Source of the DNA: Cytospora piceicola
Lineage: Eukaryota > Ascomycota > Sordariomycetes > Diaporthales > Cytosporaceae
Direction of reading: 5' to 3'
NCBI GenBank assembly: GCA_023375675.1
Contig: JALQBC010000017.1
Span: forward strand, 1 to 64,000
DNA: 64,000 bases
Part shown: positions 1 to 12,074 of the stretch, piece by piece
How the letters are laid out: each line of letters opens with the position of its first letter
Position numbering within the stretch: position 1 is the first letter of the stretch
Translations under genes and position numbers: made by a program
Notes under the pieces: generated by a model
The model's database searches: none
What the model was told of the DNA's origin: nothing
What the model saw: the letters and a program-made list of their open reading frames with translations, nothing else

Positions 1-116
1 ACCCTAACCCTAACCCTAACCCTAACCCTAACCCTAACCCTAACCCTAACCCTAACCCTAACCCTAACCCTAACCCTAACCCTAACCCTAACCCTAACCC
101 TAACCCTAACCCTAAC
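1..116 (+). repeat. Telomere repeat array (CCCTAA)n
   Basis: About 19 perfect tandem copies of CCCTAA run from the first base. The C-rich strand reads 5' to 3' inward, as expected for a left chromosome end (TTAGGG on the other strand). The array stops abruptly and passes straight into AT-rich sequence without degenerate telomere variants. TTAGGG is the usual telomere unit of filamentous ascomycetes. Confidence 0.98.
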
Positions 117-1005
117 TCTTAAGCGTAGTAGTCTTTTAACCTATTAGCTTTATCCTTTTTAAACTAAACGTTTATAATATATAGCCTTATAGTTATAACG
201 TTATAAATAAGTCTTATATTTTAAACGGTTTTTATTACGTAGTTTTTTAAATAGCTTAATAAATTAAAAGTTTCGGTTATAAAGGATTTATAGTAAGTTT
301 TAACTTTATAAGTATAACTGTTTAAACGGCTTATATTAATAAAAAACGCTAGTTATACTAGTATAAGCTTTTCTTTAAAAAAGTAATAAGTAATACTTGC
401 CTTTAAAGAACGTTAAATAGCTATACTTAATATACTGTAACTACCTTATAATCTAATAGCTTATAACAGCTTCGAAAAACCTATTATTATAAATTATTCT
501 TTAATTTTAGCTAAGAATAAAGTCTATACCTTATAATAAGTATTCGGAAAACTTATACTATAAATTATCTTTTAATTTAAGCTCGAGTTTAATAGCTTAT
601 AAAGGCTATTAAATCGGTATTATAAACGATTAGCTAATAACTAACTTTTAAATAAATAGTAATAAGAGATTTCTATTTACTAAAAGTCGCTAATAAACTA
701 TTTTTTTAAGCTTAAAGTCTTTATAGCTAAATAATAACTAAACGCCTTTAAGTTAAAATTTATATTAAAAAACCGTAATAGCTTTAAGAATAAGCCTTAG
801 CTTTATACCTTAATAGGTAATTAATCTACTAGTTTTAAAGTAGATAGTAATAATTTATATATTATAATTTAAACTTAAACGAAGTTAAATACTTTATAAA
901 ACAGTCTTATAAGTTATAAAGTAGTTTTATTACTATAATCTGTTAAAGGTAAGCCGTTTATTACTTAAATTTCTTATCTTTTACCTTTTAAAGTATAAAA
1001 GAGAA

Positions 1006-1074
1006 TTTATATATTTAAACCTTATAGCGAGTATTCGAAAAACTTATATTATAAATTATTTTTTAATTTAAGCT
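1006..1074 (+). repeat. Subtelomeric repeat motif, inverted partner near 8.7 kb
   Basis: About 70 bp matches, as reverse complement, the stretch near 8703-8775. Related direct copies of the core lie near 471 and 536. The motif contains TATTCG followed by an A/T tract ending TTTAATTTAAGCTT. It may mark repeat units or ends of a decayed element; heavy RIP prevents a firm assignment. Confidence 0.55.
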
Positions 1075-1383
1075 TTAGTTTAATTAGCTTTATAAACTTT
1101 TCTTACTTTTATATTTATATTAGTATATAGTTACTTTTTACTTATTAAATAAGGAATTTTTATATCTTTTTTCTTATTTTAAATTATAAGTTATCCGGAG
1201 GTATAATAACTTACTTATTTAAAATAACTTCCGCTTAACCTTATAAGTTTTAGTTACTTTATAAGCTTTTATTACCTTATCTAATAGGTATTTATTACAG
1301 AATAAGCTTATATTACTTAAAGGCTTTTATATTAAAGGTTAATTTTATAGTAAGTTTAATAGTTTTATAATATTAAAATAAAC

Positions 1384-1470
1384 TATAAAACTAAAAGCTA
1401 AGAAAAGTACTTTATAAAACTAAAAGCTAAAGAAAGTACTTTATAAAACTAAAAGCTAAAAAAAGTACTT
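1384..1470 (+). repeat. 29-bp tandem repeat, three copies
   Basis: Three consecutive copies of a 29-bp unit beginning TATAAAACTAAAAGCTAA and ending AGTACTT, differing at only one or two positions each. Their close identity inside a heavily mutated region suggests they were duplicated late or mutated in concert. Confidence 0.85.
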
Positions 1471-1849
1471 AGTTCTTATATATCCGAATTCTTAGCTTTC
1501 TTATAATCTTTTTAATCGAGTTAATATTTATAATACTATACCTTAGTTATAATAGCTTAATGTTTTTAAGCTGTTTAGTTATAAGTACTATAACGTTTTT
1601 AACGTTTATACTTAATAGTACTGTCTTACTTTATTTTAAAACTACTATATAGAAAACTAAGCGGTTTAAAGACTTTACTATATTAGATAGTTTGCTATTA
1701 TTTTAATCTGGTTTTAAAAAAGTAAGTATTTACTAAAAAAATCTTTAATAAAGTATATTTTAAAACCGGAAGTATTTAATAAAGCTAAACTTATAACTAG
1801 TTATAGCTTTAAAAGCTATATTAAGTAATAACCGATATAGACTTTTAAG

Positions 1850-3240
1850 TATACTCTTTTATTTCTTTTTTTTCGTAATTTCTTTATTAGTAAAAGCTTA
1901 ATTAAAGTAGTAAAAGATATATTTATAAGATATACAGTTACCTGTTATAAGAGTAAACTATCTTTTATTAATGTTTATAATAAAGCTTTATAAATTAGTA
2001 AACGTAAAGTTAAAGCTTATAATAACTGCTTAAAAAGGCTTTTCAAACGTAACGTCGAATACGTTTTCTTTATATTATAGTATAATAAGCTAAACTAGAA
2101 TTTTTATTAAACGCTTACTACTTTTTTAAAATAAGATATTAAAGTTACGAATAAAGTTTAATATAAACTCGAAAAGTAAAATAAAGTTAAAGGCTTTTTA
2201 TCGGTATACTATAGTTTTACTATACTTACGTAATAAAAGTATAGTAATATAGGCTATAAGAGATTTCTTAAAAGTAAGCTTATCTTAGTTAATACTATAA
2301 TAAAGGAAAAAGGTAAAGCCTTTATCGGTTATAAACTATTTTATTTTAAGGCTAGCTATTTCGTTAAATATACCTATAACAGAGATAATAGCTTTTATAA
2401 GTAACTTAAAAAACAGACGATACTTAAATAAAATAAACTATTATAACGTAAATATTATTATCGCGTATAGCGATATAACGCCGAATAAGGTTTCTTTATC
2501 GCTATAAAAGATAGTAATATAATCTATTAGGCGTAAATACTTATTAATATTATTAAATAAAAACCGGATAAATTCTAATAATAAAATAATAAAGAAAGGA
2601 TTACGGTTAGCTTTTATAGTAAAGCTTTTAAGCTTTATACTATTAGCTTAAACTAACTATAACTAAAATAGCTTTACCTTTTAAACCTTTAAAGCTAAAG
2701 ATCTTATAATTTAAAGCTTAACTTATTATTTAAATTATTTAAAGTTTTATAAGTTATTAGCTAAGTGTAAATATAATTAAGCTAGTGCGTTTTCTGCTTT
2801 AACTTTAATATTAGCTTTATAACTAGTATTAGAAATAGTAGTTTAAACTTAAAGACTATAACTTAGGTTATAAATACCCTTATACTAAAACGCTTAAACG
2901 TTTATAATATTAAAGATTTTCTTTAAAACTAAGTACAACTAAATATATAAAAGGCTACTTTTAAATAAAAGACTTATTTTTATAAGCTTAAAGGTAATAT
3001 AGTTAAAATCTCGAAATAAGTATAAAGGGTATTTTATTATTATCGATCGAAAGATTTATAGCAGACGTTAACGATTTTAACTATTACTTTAAGTATTAGG
3101 TTCGAGGTTTAATTTTAACTTTAGTTCGAAGTTTAACTTTAACTTTAACTTTAGCTCGGATTTAAAAACTATATCGAAATCGGAATCGGAATCTTTAGTA
3201 CTAAATAGTACTTTATAAACTTATTTATTTAAGAAAAGTA
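1850..3240 (+). pseudogene. RIP-killed long reading frame, family unknown
   Basis: Reading the frame that begins codons at positions such as 1862 and 2447, a protein-like sequence continues for more than 400 codons if each TAA/TAG is read as a former glutamine codon. Codon usage stays coherent, with charged and aromatic residues mixed as in a folded protein. It includes KGKAFIGYKLFY near 2320 and AIKDSNIIY near 2500, and ends in a phenylalanine/leucine/glutamine-rich stretch near 3100-3160. In this frame stops are TAA about four times as often as TAG. I do not recognise the family. A transposon protein or a subtelomeric gene family member are both possible; the original start and end are not determinable. 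Confidence 0.5.
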
Positions 3241-4659
3241 AAGTATTATATTAATAATATACTTTAGTAAACGTTATATAACTAAGCTTTAAAGTTAAAA
3301 ACTCTATTATAATATTAAAATACTATAGCCGAGTATTTAGTAATTATATTATTAAAGCTATAGTAATATTACTACTTACTAGGTTATTTAAATACTAGTA
3401 GTTTTTTATAAAAAACTTATCGATAACGGCTAAAATATTATTACTTTTATAAGTAAGCTTAGTATTCTTAGTATTATATAGTAAAATTATATTTTCGAAT
3501 AGCTATAGTAAACTCGAGTTTTTATCTTTAGTATATATAAGGCGTTTATTATCTTTTAAACTATTAAAGTATATATTAAACGTAGCTTAAAGTAAAGCGT
3601 TTTTTATAATATACTATAAGTAAGGTAGGTTCTTTTTACTATAATAGATATTAGAACTTTAAGCTTATTTTTATTTTTACTTTATCGATTCGGTTATAGC
3701 CTTTAAGGCTACGAATAAAGCTTTAAAGTTTAAATAGATATAATAAGTAAAATAGCCTCCGATCTATTTAAAGCTTAATATAATAAGATTATTATAAAAG
3801 GTTTTATATAGCTTATTTAAAAAGTAAACTATTAAATACTTTTTAACTATATAAAGCTAAGAAAAGAGTATATAAATAATACCGGCTATACTTAAGTTTT
3901 ATATAAAAAGAATATAAAGGATTTTATAAACTAAAATTAAATAAATCTTATTATTTATAGTAATATTAACTTTAGTATAAATAGACTTTTAAAGGTATAA
4001 AGTTAGCTATTAGACTATAAAAACGTTTAGCGGCTATTTAAAGTTAAAAAGTTACTAAGTAAGGTAGATAAAGCTATTTATATTAAAAACAGCTAAAGCT
4101 ATTTTCCTTAAAGCAGAATTACTAATATAAATATAGATTTTATTTTTATAGTATTAGTCCTTTTAACTAGTAAATTTAGCCTTTAAACGGCTTAACGTTA
4201 ATAGTTATAAACAGTCTATTTTTAAAAGTATTCGAAAGCTAGTTAAGTAGTTACTTTTTAAGCTAAAAATATAATTTTACTATTTTATTTAAGTTTAATA
4301 TATATATATCTTTAGTATATTTTAAGTTCTCGATAAAAGATAGTAATATTTATAAAGGCTAAAATATTTTTCTTTTTAGTTTTTATAGCTTTTTAATAAG
4401 TAAGAGATAAGTCTTATATATAAGATATAAGTAATCTGCTATACTAAACGTTTTTATAATATATTAAGGTTCTATACTTATTAAAGTAATTACTTATAAC
4501 TTAAAAGCTTAAATATTTCTATTTAAAGAGGTTTATCTTTATTAAAAGGTTTATTTTAATTAAAAGAACCTATATTAAAGCGTTTATCTTAATTAGAAAA
4601 ATCTTAATTAAAAGAATTTTAATTAAAAGAATCTTCGTTAAAAAGCTTAACTTTATTAA

Positions 4660-4810
4660 ACCTGTTATACTACTTACTATACTACTTATTATACTATTAA
4701 TTATTTTCGTTATATTACTTATTATACTACTAACTATTCTTATTATACTACTTATTATACTACTAATTATTCTTACTATACTACTTATTATATTAATAAC
4801 TATTATCGCT
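4660..4810 (+). repeat. Low-complexity TTATACTACTTA-type repeat
   Basis: A degenerate array of 11-13-bp units of the form TTATACTACTTAC or ACTAACTATTC covers about 150 bp. It is preceded from about 4530 by degenerate TTAATTAAAAGAA units. It looks like a former microsatellite or minisatellite modified by RIP. No coding sense is seen. Confidence 0.7.
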
Positions 4811-5449
4811 TTTTAACTTTTAAAAGTTTATTTTTTTTAATAATTACTTTAAATATAATTTACTTTATTCTTTTCTTTTACCTTTAAATATTAGGTTTTT
4901 AAAAGTCTGTTAACGTTTTATACTTTAATAGATAAATACGATAAAGAATAAGAAAAATAAAAAGTAAAAAAGAGAAACCGAGCTATTTTACTTAAATCGC
5001 TTATTAACGTTTTATTAAAGCTATATAGCTAAAGATATAAATAAAATAGGTAGAGCTAATAGTAGTAATACTAAACGTTTAAAAACCCTTTTTTTTTAAC
5101 TAGTTAGGTTTAGTTATTTTAAATTCTTTAAAAACGTTATTAAAGGCGTTAGCTAAAACAGAATGTTTAAGTATAAGCTTAAGTATATTATTAACTAAAT
5201 ACTTTTTAATAAAAGTCTGCTTATAAAAAAGATACTAAAAGATAAAAAAAAAGATATAAAGTTACTTTTTATTATTATATATACTTTTAAAAGATATATT
5301 ATTACTTTTCTTTATTATATACGTCTTTATATACTATTTCGGTTATCTTAGTTTATATTAATATTTTTATATATACTTTTTTTTATCTTTACTTTTTTTT
5401 TATATTTCTTTTTAACTTTTATACTTTTACTTTTTAATAATACTACTAC

Positions 5450-7345
5450 TTTTAAATATAATTATAATAACGAATATAATAAAATATAAAGTAGTTTTAA
5501 AAGTAAAAATAACTATAATAAAACAGATAGTAACCGATTAAAAAAAGTAACCGTTTATCGTTATACTTTAAACTTAGTTAATATAATTATATTAAGATTT
5601 ATCTATACTTAGTATATTATTTTAAATCGTTATTATCGATAGTAGTTTATAATTTATATCGGAAGAGCTTAAAGTCTTTAAGTTACTAAATATTAATATT
5701 ATTTTATAAACTTAATTAAAAATAATATTAAACGAAGGTATTTCTTATAGTAAGTTATTAGAATATATTTTAATAAAGTAATAAAAGCTAGTAAAATAGT
5801 TAGCTAAAAAGGATAAAGGACTGTTTATTTAAAGCTAAAAACTAAAACAAAGTATTAAATAAAAGAAAAAGGCGATATCTATTATAAGCTTTTATAACTA
5901 GTTAACCGATAATACTATTACCGTTACTACTACCGACGTTAATACTACCGACGCTAATACTACCGACGTTAATACTACCGATACTAATACCGCTACTATT
6001 AATATTAACGTTACCGATAACGTTACTACTACTACTACTACCGATATTAATACCGCCGTTAATACTAATACTGCTACTACCGATATTAATACCGTTATTA
6101 CCGATACCGCTACTACCGATATTAATACCGTTACCGATACTAATACCGCCGCCGATATTAATACCGTAGCTACCGATACTAATATCGCTACTACCGATAC
6201 TAATACCGACGCTAATACTACCGATAAGCCTTCTTTTACACCTACTTTATCTAATATACCTGTTTATACTTTAAGTAATAATATACTATTTAACGTTATA
6301 GTATTATAAAAAGTATAATAAAAAGTAGTAGCAGATAGAATAGTAAAGTTTAACGTTATAGTATTAGTATTTATAATCTTTAAAAACCTTTTTAATATTT
6401 AAAGGCAGAAAAGGATTATACGAGTACTTTATAAGCTTTAAAGTAAAAGGAGTTTTTTATTAGCTAAGCTAGCTTAAAGCTTAAAGTTAAATAAAGAACA
6501 AGCTTATCGAGATATTACTTAAGATAGGAATAAAAAGCTTAGTCGTTTTATTTTAAAATATAAAAAAGCTTTTTAATAGAATTACTTAATAAAAAGTATA
6601 ACTAAAAATATTTAAACGTTATTTTCTAAAGTTAACGTTATAAAAACTTAAGATTTATAGAAGTTATAACTACTTAAAAAGCTTAATAAGTTTTTAACTA
6701 AGAAAGGTATTAAAAGAAAGAAAGAGTTAACTATAGCTAGCCGGGTTTTAATATACCTTCGAGGCTACTTACCGAAGTTTTAAAAAAAGATATTTAAAGC
6801 TAAAGTATATTAATAAAGGCTATACCGATATTTAATAAATATATTTAAAAAGGGTATACTTATACTTATCTTAAAAGGTTTAAGTATAACGTACTTTAAA
6901 TATTCTTTAAATAAAACTACTAGCCTTAAAAAAGAAAATACGTTTATTATTATAGCCTGTTTAATTAAAAAAGAGATATTAAAGGTTACTAAATATATTA
7001 AGATAAGTAAGGTTTTTATTATTAATATTATTTAAAGTAAAACTTAAAAAGATAACCTACTTAAGCTAAAGCTTACTAAGGTTAAAAAAGCTAAAACTAA
7101 AACTTATTAAATTAAAGAATTAAAGTAATAGTAGGTTAGTAAGCTATTAAGTTTTAAAAAGATAAAAAAAGATTTATCGAATAATAATATAAGCGATAAA
7201 AATAAAAATAAGCTAGGTAATAATAAAAAAGGTAATAAAGATAAAGCAGGTAATAACTAAATAGGTAACTAAATAGATAATAAAGATAAAGATAAAGATA
7301 AGGATAAAGATAAAGATTAAATAAAGGATAATTAAAAATAATAAC
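5450..7345 (+). pseudogene. RIP-killed long reading frame with Thr/Asp/Asn repeat and Lys/Asp tail
   Basis: One frame (codons starting at 5761, 5932, 6346 and so on) holds a coherent protein-like sequence of about 630 codons interrupted almost only by TAA/TAG. It reads, in order: a charged, coiled-coil-like segment; a threonine/aspartate/asparagine low-complexity repeat at about 5930-6230; a lysine-rich body; and a tail of repeated Lys-Asp pairs at about 7270-7320 before the frame ends. The frame does not shift across the repeat, which argues that it was once translated. A retroelement structural protein or another transposon protein is possible; I cannot name the family. Confidence 0.5.
5928..6235 (+). 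repeat. Degenerate ACCGAYGTTAATACT minisatellite
   Basis: About 300 bp of 12-15-bp units built from ACC GAY, GTT/GCT and AAT ACT. All are in the frame of the surrounding relic reading frame, so they encode an Asp-Asn-Thr-Ala-rich stretch. GC content is visibly higher than in the flanks because the CG dinucleotides survived. Confidence 0.8.
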
Positions 7346-8702
7346 GATAAAAACTTTAAATATTTACTACTTTTTATTTATTATATTTTATCTTTATAAT
7401 TATAAAATAAGGTAGTAAAATAAGTTAGTTTATAGTAATTAAGGTTATAAATATAATTTAAATTTAAAAAAAATAACTTAAATATAAAAGAAAAAATATA
7501 GAAAAAAAGGAAATAATATAGAAATAAAACTGTTTTAGATTTTATACTATATATTAATAGTAGCTTAATTTAGGTGTCTTTAAAAGAATATAAAAAGAAA
7601 GGGTATTAAATATAAAAAGGAATATAAAAGTAAAAAATATAGAAAAGATAAAACTATTTTAAATTTAGAATATTATATATTAGTAGTAAGTTAATTTAAG
7701 TAATTTAGAATTAAACCTTTTAATAATCTGTTTAAAAAATTATTATATAATAATACTTTTATATTCGGAAAGTAAAAGTAGTATATATTATATATTAAAA
7801 AAGGTATTTATTTATTAAAGCTTATTAAAATAGACACTTAATTAATAAAAAAGTAGTTTTAATACTACCTTTTCTTCTTTACTTTTTTTTTTATTTTTTT
7901 TATTTTCTTTTTTAAGCCGCCCGGGTAAGATATAACTTAATAAAAGAAAATAAGAAAATTCCCCGGATAATAACAGATCCTTTAGTTAGTAATAAATTTA
8001 TAAATAAGCTAAAGATTTATTATAAATATATTTAAGTATTTATTTATATAAATTCCTCTAATAAAACCTATTTTTAAAAAAGACTAAACTTAAATAGTCT
8101 AATAAAAATAAGGTTTTTATAAGTTTAAGTTTTATAAAATAAAGATAACGATATATTACTATAGCTAAAATAGATAGTAAGAAAAGTTTATAAGGTTAAA
8201 AAGGTAATACGGCGTATATACTTTACGTTATACTATTAAGCTAAGAATAAAGCGTAAAACCTATTTTATTTAAAAGGTTTATAAAAGGCTAGAACTATTA
8301 TAATAAATCTAATAACGTATTAAACTCTTCCGGTAAAAGAACCTTATTTTAAACTAAAAGTCTTTAAAGTATTAAACTATATAAAGAATAGAAATAACTA
8401 CTTATAAGCCTTTTAGCTAAACCTTTTTTTAGTTACGTTACCGCTTAGGTTTTATATTAAAGTTTTATATTAGCTTATAGTAAAATAGTAATCTTAGCTA
8501 GCGGTAGATAATATAAAAATTATAATAAGTCGTTCTTTTTAACCCCCGAGTTTATAATATTATATAGTACAATAAAGAAACTATATTACCCGGGTTTTAT
8601 AATATTATTATAGTCTTTTATTTACTACTTAAACCTGTAATAGATAAGGATATCTTTAATAAATACTTTTATAAAAAGTAAAACTAATATAGTTAAGAAC
8701 TT

Positions 8703-8775
8703 AAGCTTAAATTAAAAAATAATTTATAATATAAGTCCTTCGAATATTCGTTATAAGGTTTAAACTTATATATAT
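8703..8775 (-). repeat. Inverted copy of the 1006-1074 repeat motif
   Basis: The reverse complement aligns with 1006-1074 over about 70 bp, including the TATTCG core and the AT-rich tract ending in AAGCTT. A more diverged copy follows near 8925-8970. Nearby sequence around 8300-8400 also has a diverged counterpart near 9050-9130, so this part of the subtelomere contains a direct duplication of roughly 0.7 kb. Confidence 0.5.
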
Positions 8776-10430
8776 CTTAACTTAGAATAATAATAAAAAA
8801 GGTTTAAAATAAAAATAAAAGTATCTGTTAAAAGTAAAAGGCACGATATACTAGTATATATTAATATAAATAGGAAAAGTTTATAAGGTTAATTAATATA
8901 GTATATATCTTAATCTCTAGCTTAAATTAAAAAACGATCTATTATTATAAGTTCTTCGAAACTACTTTATATTATAATATTATTTAGCTAAATAGCTAAA
9001 TAAAATATAGAACTTATAATCTTATAAAAGATTTTTAAAAAACTAGTAAGCTATAATAAATCTAGTAAACTTATTAAACTTTTCCGGCTAAGAACTCTAT
9101 TTTAAATCTAAGGTAAAAGGCCGTTATAAAAAACAAAATTACTATTTATAGGCTTATTAGCCGTTTTTATCTATATTCGCGTTATTACTAAGGTTTTATA
9201 TTTAAGTTTAGTAATAGCTATCGATATAGTATAATCTTTTTAAACGGTTTTATTTATATACCTTATTATAAGGTTATATTACCTTTAGCGCCTTTTTATA
9301 CGTTATATATTCTGTTTACGTATACTTTATTAACTAAACCTATAGCTAAAGAAAATATCTTTAATATAAGCTTTTACTATAGTAAAAGCTTATATAATAT
9401 AAATTCTACTTTTAGCGTATAAGCTTTTATACCTTTAAATATCTTTAAGTATAACTATAGATTCGATATAACTTTAGTATTATATTATAATCTCTTAGTA
9501 TTAAGGCGGCTACGATACTCCGGGTATAACTATTTAACGTTCCTTAAAAGCAAGTATTACCTGTTACTTATCCGAAGAAGAGCTTATACTAATATAACTA
9601 ACGCTTTTTATTAATATAAGTCGCTAAAGTAGCCGCGTTTATAAGGTTAAAACCTACTATAAATCCCTTATAACCGAAACTCTTAGTCTATTAAGCTATT
9701 TAAAGAACTACGTAATAAAAACCGTATAAAATAAAAGACTTACTAATAACTCTTATAGCTAAAAGGCTATATATTAAAACGCTATTTCGGAATCTTTTAA
9801 AGAACTAGCTTAGTAAATAACTATAATATTTAGTAAATAGAGTTTTTAAGAAGCTATTATACGTTTAAAAGCTTAAAACCCGGATTATTATTAAAACTAT
9901 ACTGTTAACTTACTTAGGTTTTTATTACTACTATAATTATATACTCGGGAAGTATTACTATTTAAGCTATAGCTAAAATAGAAAAGGATAAGTTATACTT
10001 ACGTAGTATACTTAAGTAATACTACTTAAAAGATAGTATAAACTTACTATAACTTACTTGAACGAATTAAGCTTATATTATATACAAATAGTCTTCTACT
10101 TAAAAATAAGCTTATATCCTATATAGAAAGTCTAAAAATAAACCTTTAAAGCTTAAAGATAAACTATAAGTATTAACTAGCTATTATTATATATTATCTA
10201 AGGTTTTATTACTACTATAATTATATACTTAAAAAGTATTACTAGTTAAGTTAAAAGGAAATAAGCTATTATAGCGTAGAATATCTACCTAGGTATATAT
10301 ACTACTTAAAAAGAGGTACGTTTTATAAAAGGTTACGTTTAAGAACGGGGTATTTAGTAAGCTAGACAGCCTTACTTAAGTTTCTACTATTAATTTTATC
10401 TCCGGTATTATTACTTTAATTCGAACACTT

Positions 10431-11970
10431 TCTTATAGTCCTTCCGATATAAGTTTACCTTATAATACGTTACGGTAAGCTTTAGTATATATTTACGTAA
10501 GCCGATAAATTTATTTATATAAGTAATCGAAAAAATCGACTTATATATACTAAACTTATTTTTTAATATATATATATCGGCTATACTTCAGGGAAATCTA
10601 TATAGTTTATATCTAAGTAATATATATAACCTAAATAAAAGGCTACTTAAAAACGACGTTAGGTAAAGGTAACGCTTTTTAATTAATAAGGCCGGGGTTA
10701 GTAAAAGTAGTATTACAAGGAGTATTAACTACTACTAAATTTATTATAGGTTTATTAAAGGTAGTATTATAAGTAGTATTAACTACTATTAAATCTATTA
10801 TAGGTTGTACTATTCTTTTAAGGGTAGTATTATAGGCAGTATTAACTACTGCTAAATCTATTATAGGGCGTACTATTCTATTAAAGGTAGTATTACAGGC
10901 AGTACTAACTACTGCTAAATCTATTATAAGTTTATTAAGGATAGTATTACAGGCAGTATAAACTACTGTTAAATCTATTATAAGTAGTATTAACTACTAC
11001 TAAATCTATTATAGAGTGTACTATTCTATTAAAGGTAGTATTATAGGTAGTATTAACTACTGTTAAATCTATTATAGGTTTATTAAGGGTAATATTACAG
11101 GTAGCGTTAACTACTACTAAATATTTACTGTTAATTAGTATTAGGTTTTTAAACCCTTTATAGTATAGGTGCTAAACCCTTTATAGTATAGGTGCTAAAC
11201 CCTTTATTAAACTACTTAAGATTACACACTGTTATTTAAAAGGGCTATTCTAATATACCTTCTTATAGTCTCTCCGATATAGGTTTACCTTACAGTACGC
11301 TACAGTAGGCTTTAATATATATTTACGTAAACCGATAAATTTATTTATATAAGTAATCGAAAAAATCGACTTATATATACTAAACTTATCTTTCGGTATA
11401 TATATACCGGCTATACTTTAAAGAAATTTATATAGTCTATATTTAAGTAATATATATAACCTAAATAAAAAGCTACTTAAAAACAGCGTTAAGTAAAGAT
11501 AACGCCTTTTAATTAATAGGGCCGGGGCTACTAAAAGTACTATTATAAGGGATATTAACTATTACTAAATCTATTATAAGCTATATTATTTTATTAAAGG
11601 TAGTATTATAAGTAGTACTAACTACTACTAAATTTATTATAAGTTTATTAAAGGTAATATTATAAGTAACGTTAACTACTACTAAATACCTGCTATTAAT
11701 TAGTATTAAGTCTTTAAACCCTTTATAATATAAGTGCTAAACCCTTTATAATATAGATACTAAACCTTTTATTAAACTACCTAAGATTATATACTATTAT
11801 TTAAAAGGGCTATTCTAATATACTCTCTTATAGTCCTTCCGATATAGGTTTACCTTATAGTATACTACGGTAGGCTTTAATATACGTTTATATAAGCCGA
11901 TAAATTCATTTATATAAGTAATCGAAAAAATCGACTTATATATAGTAAACTTATCTTTTAATATATATAT
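10431..11970 (+). repeat. Tandem duplication with internal ~60-bp minisatellite
   Basis: A block of about 140 bp, starting near CTTATAGTCCTTCCGATATA and including AATCGAAAAAATCGACTTAT, occurs three times, near 10431, 11263 and 11823. Between copies lie variable numbers of a unit of roughly 60-70 bp containing AGTATTAACTACT and TAAATCTATTATAGG, and short repeats of TAAACCCTTTATAGTATAGG. Block spacing is about 832 and 560 bp, differing by minisatellite copy number. The third copy is truncated. Confidence 0.82.
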
Positions 11971-12074
11971 ATTAGCGATAGTTTAGTAAAAATAAATCGA
12001 TTCTATAATTAAAGTATATATAACACTTAAATAAACGTAAGGATACTAATTCCTTAAAGGCTTTAACTGTTTAC

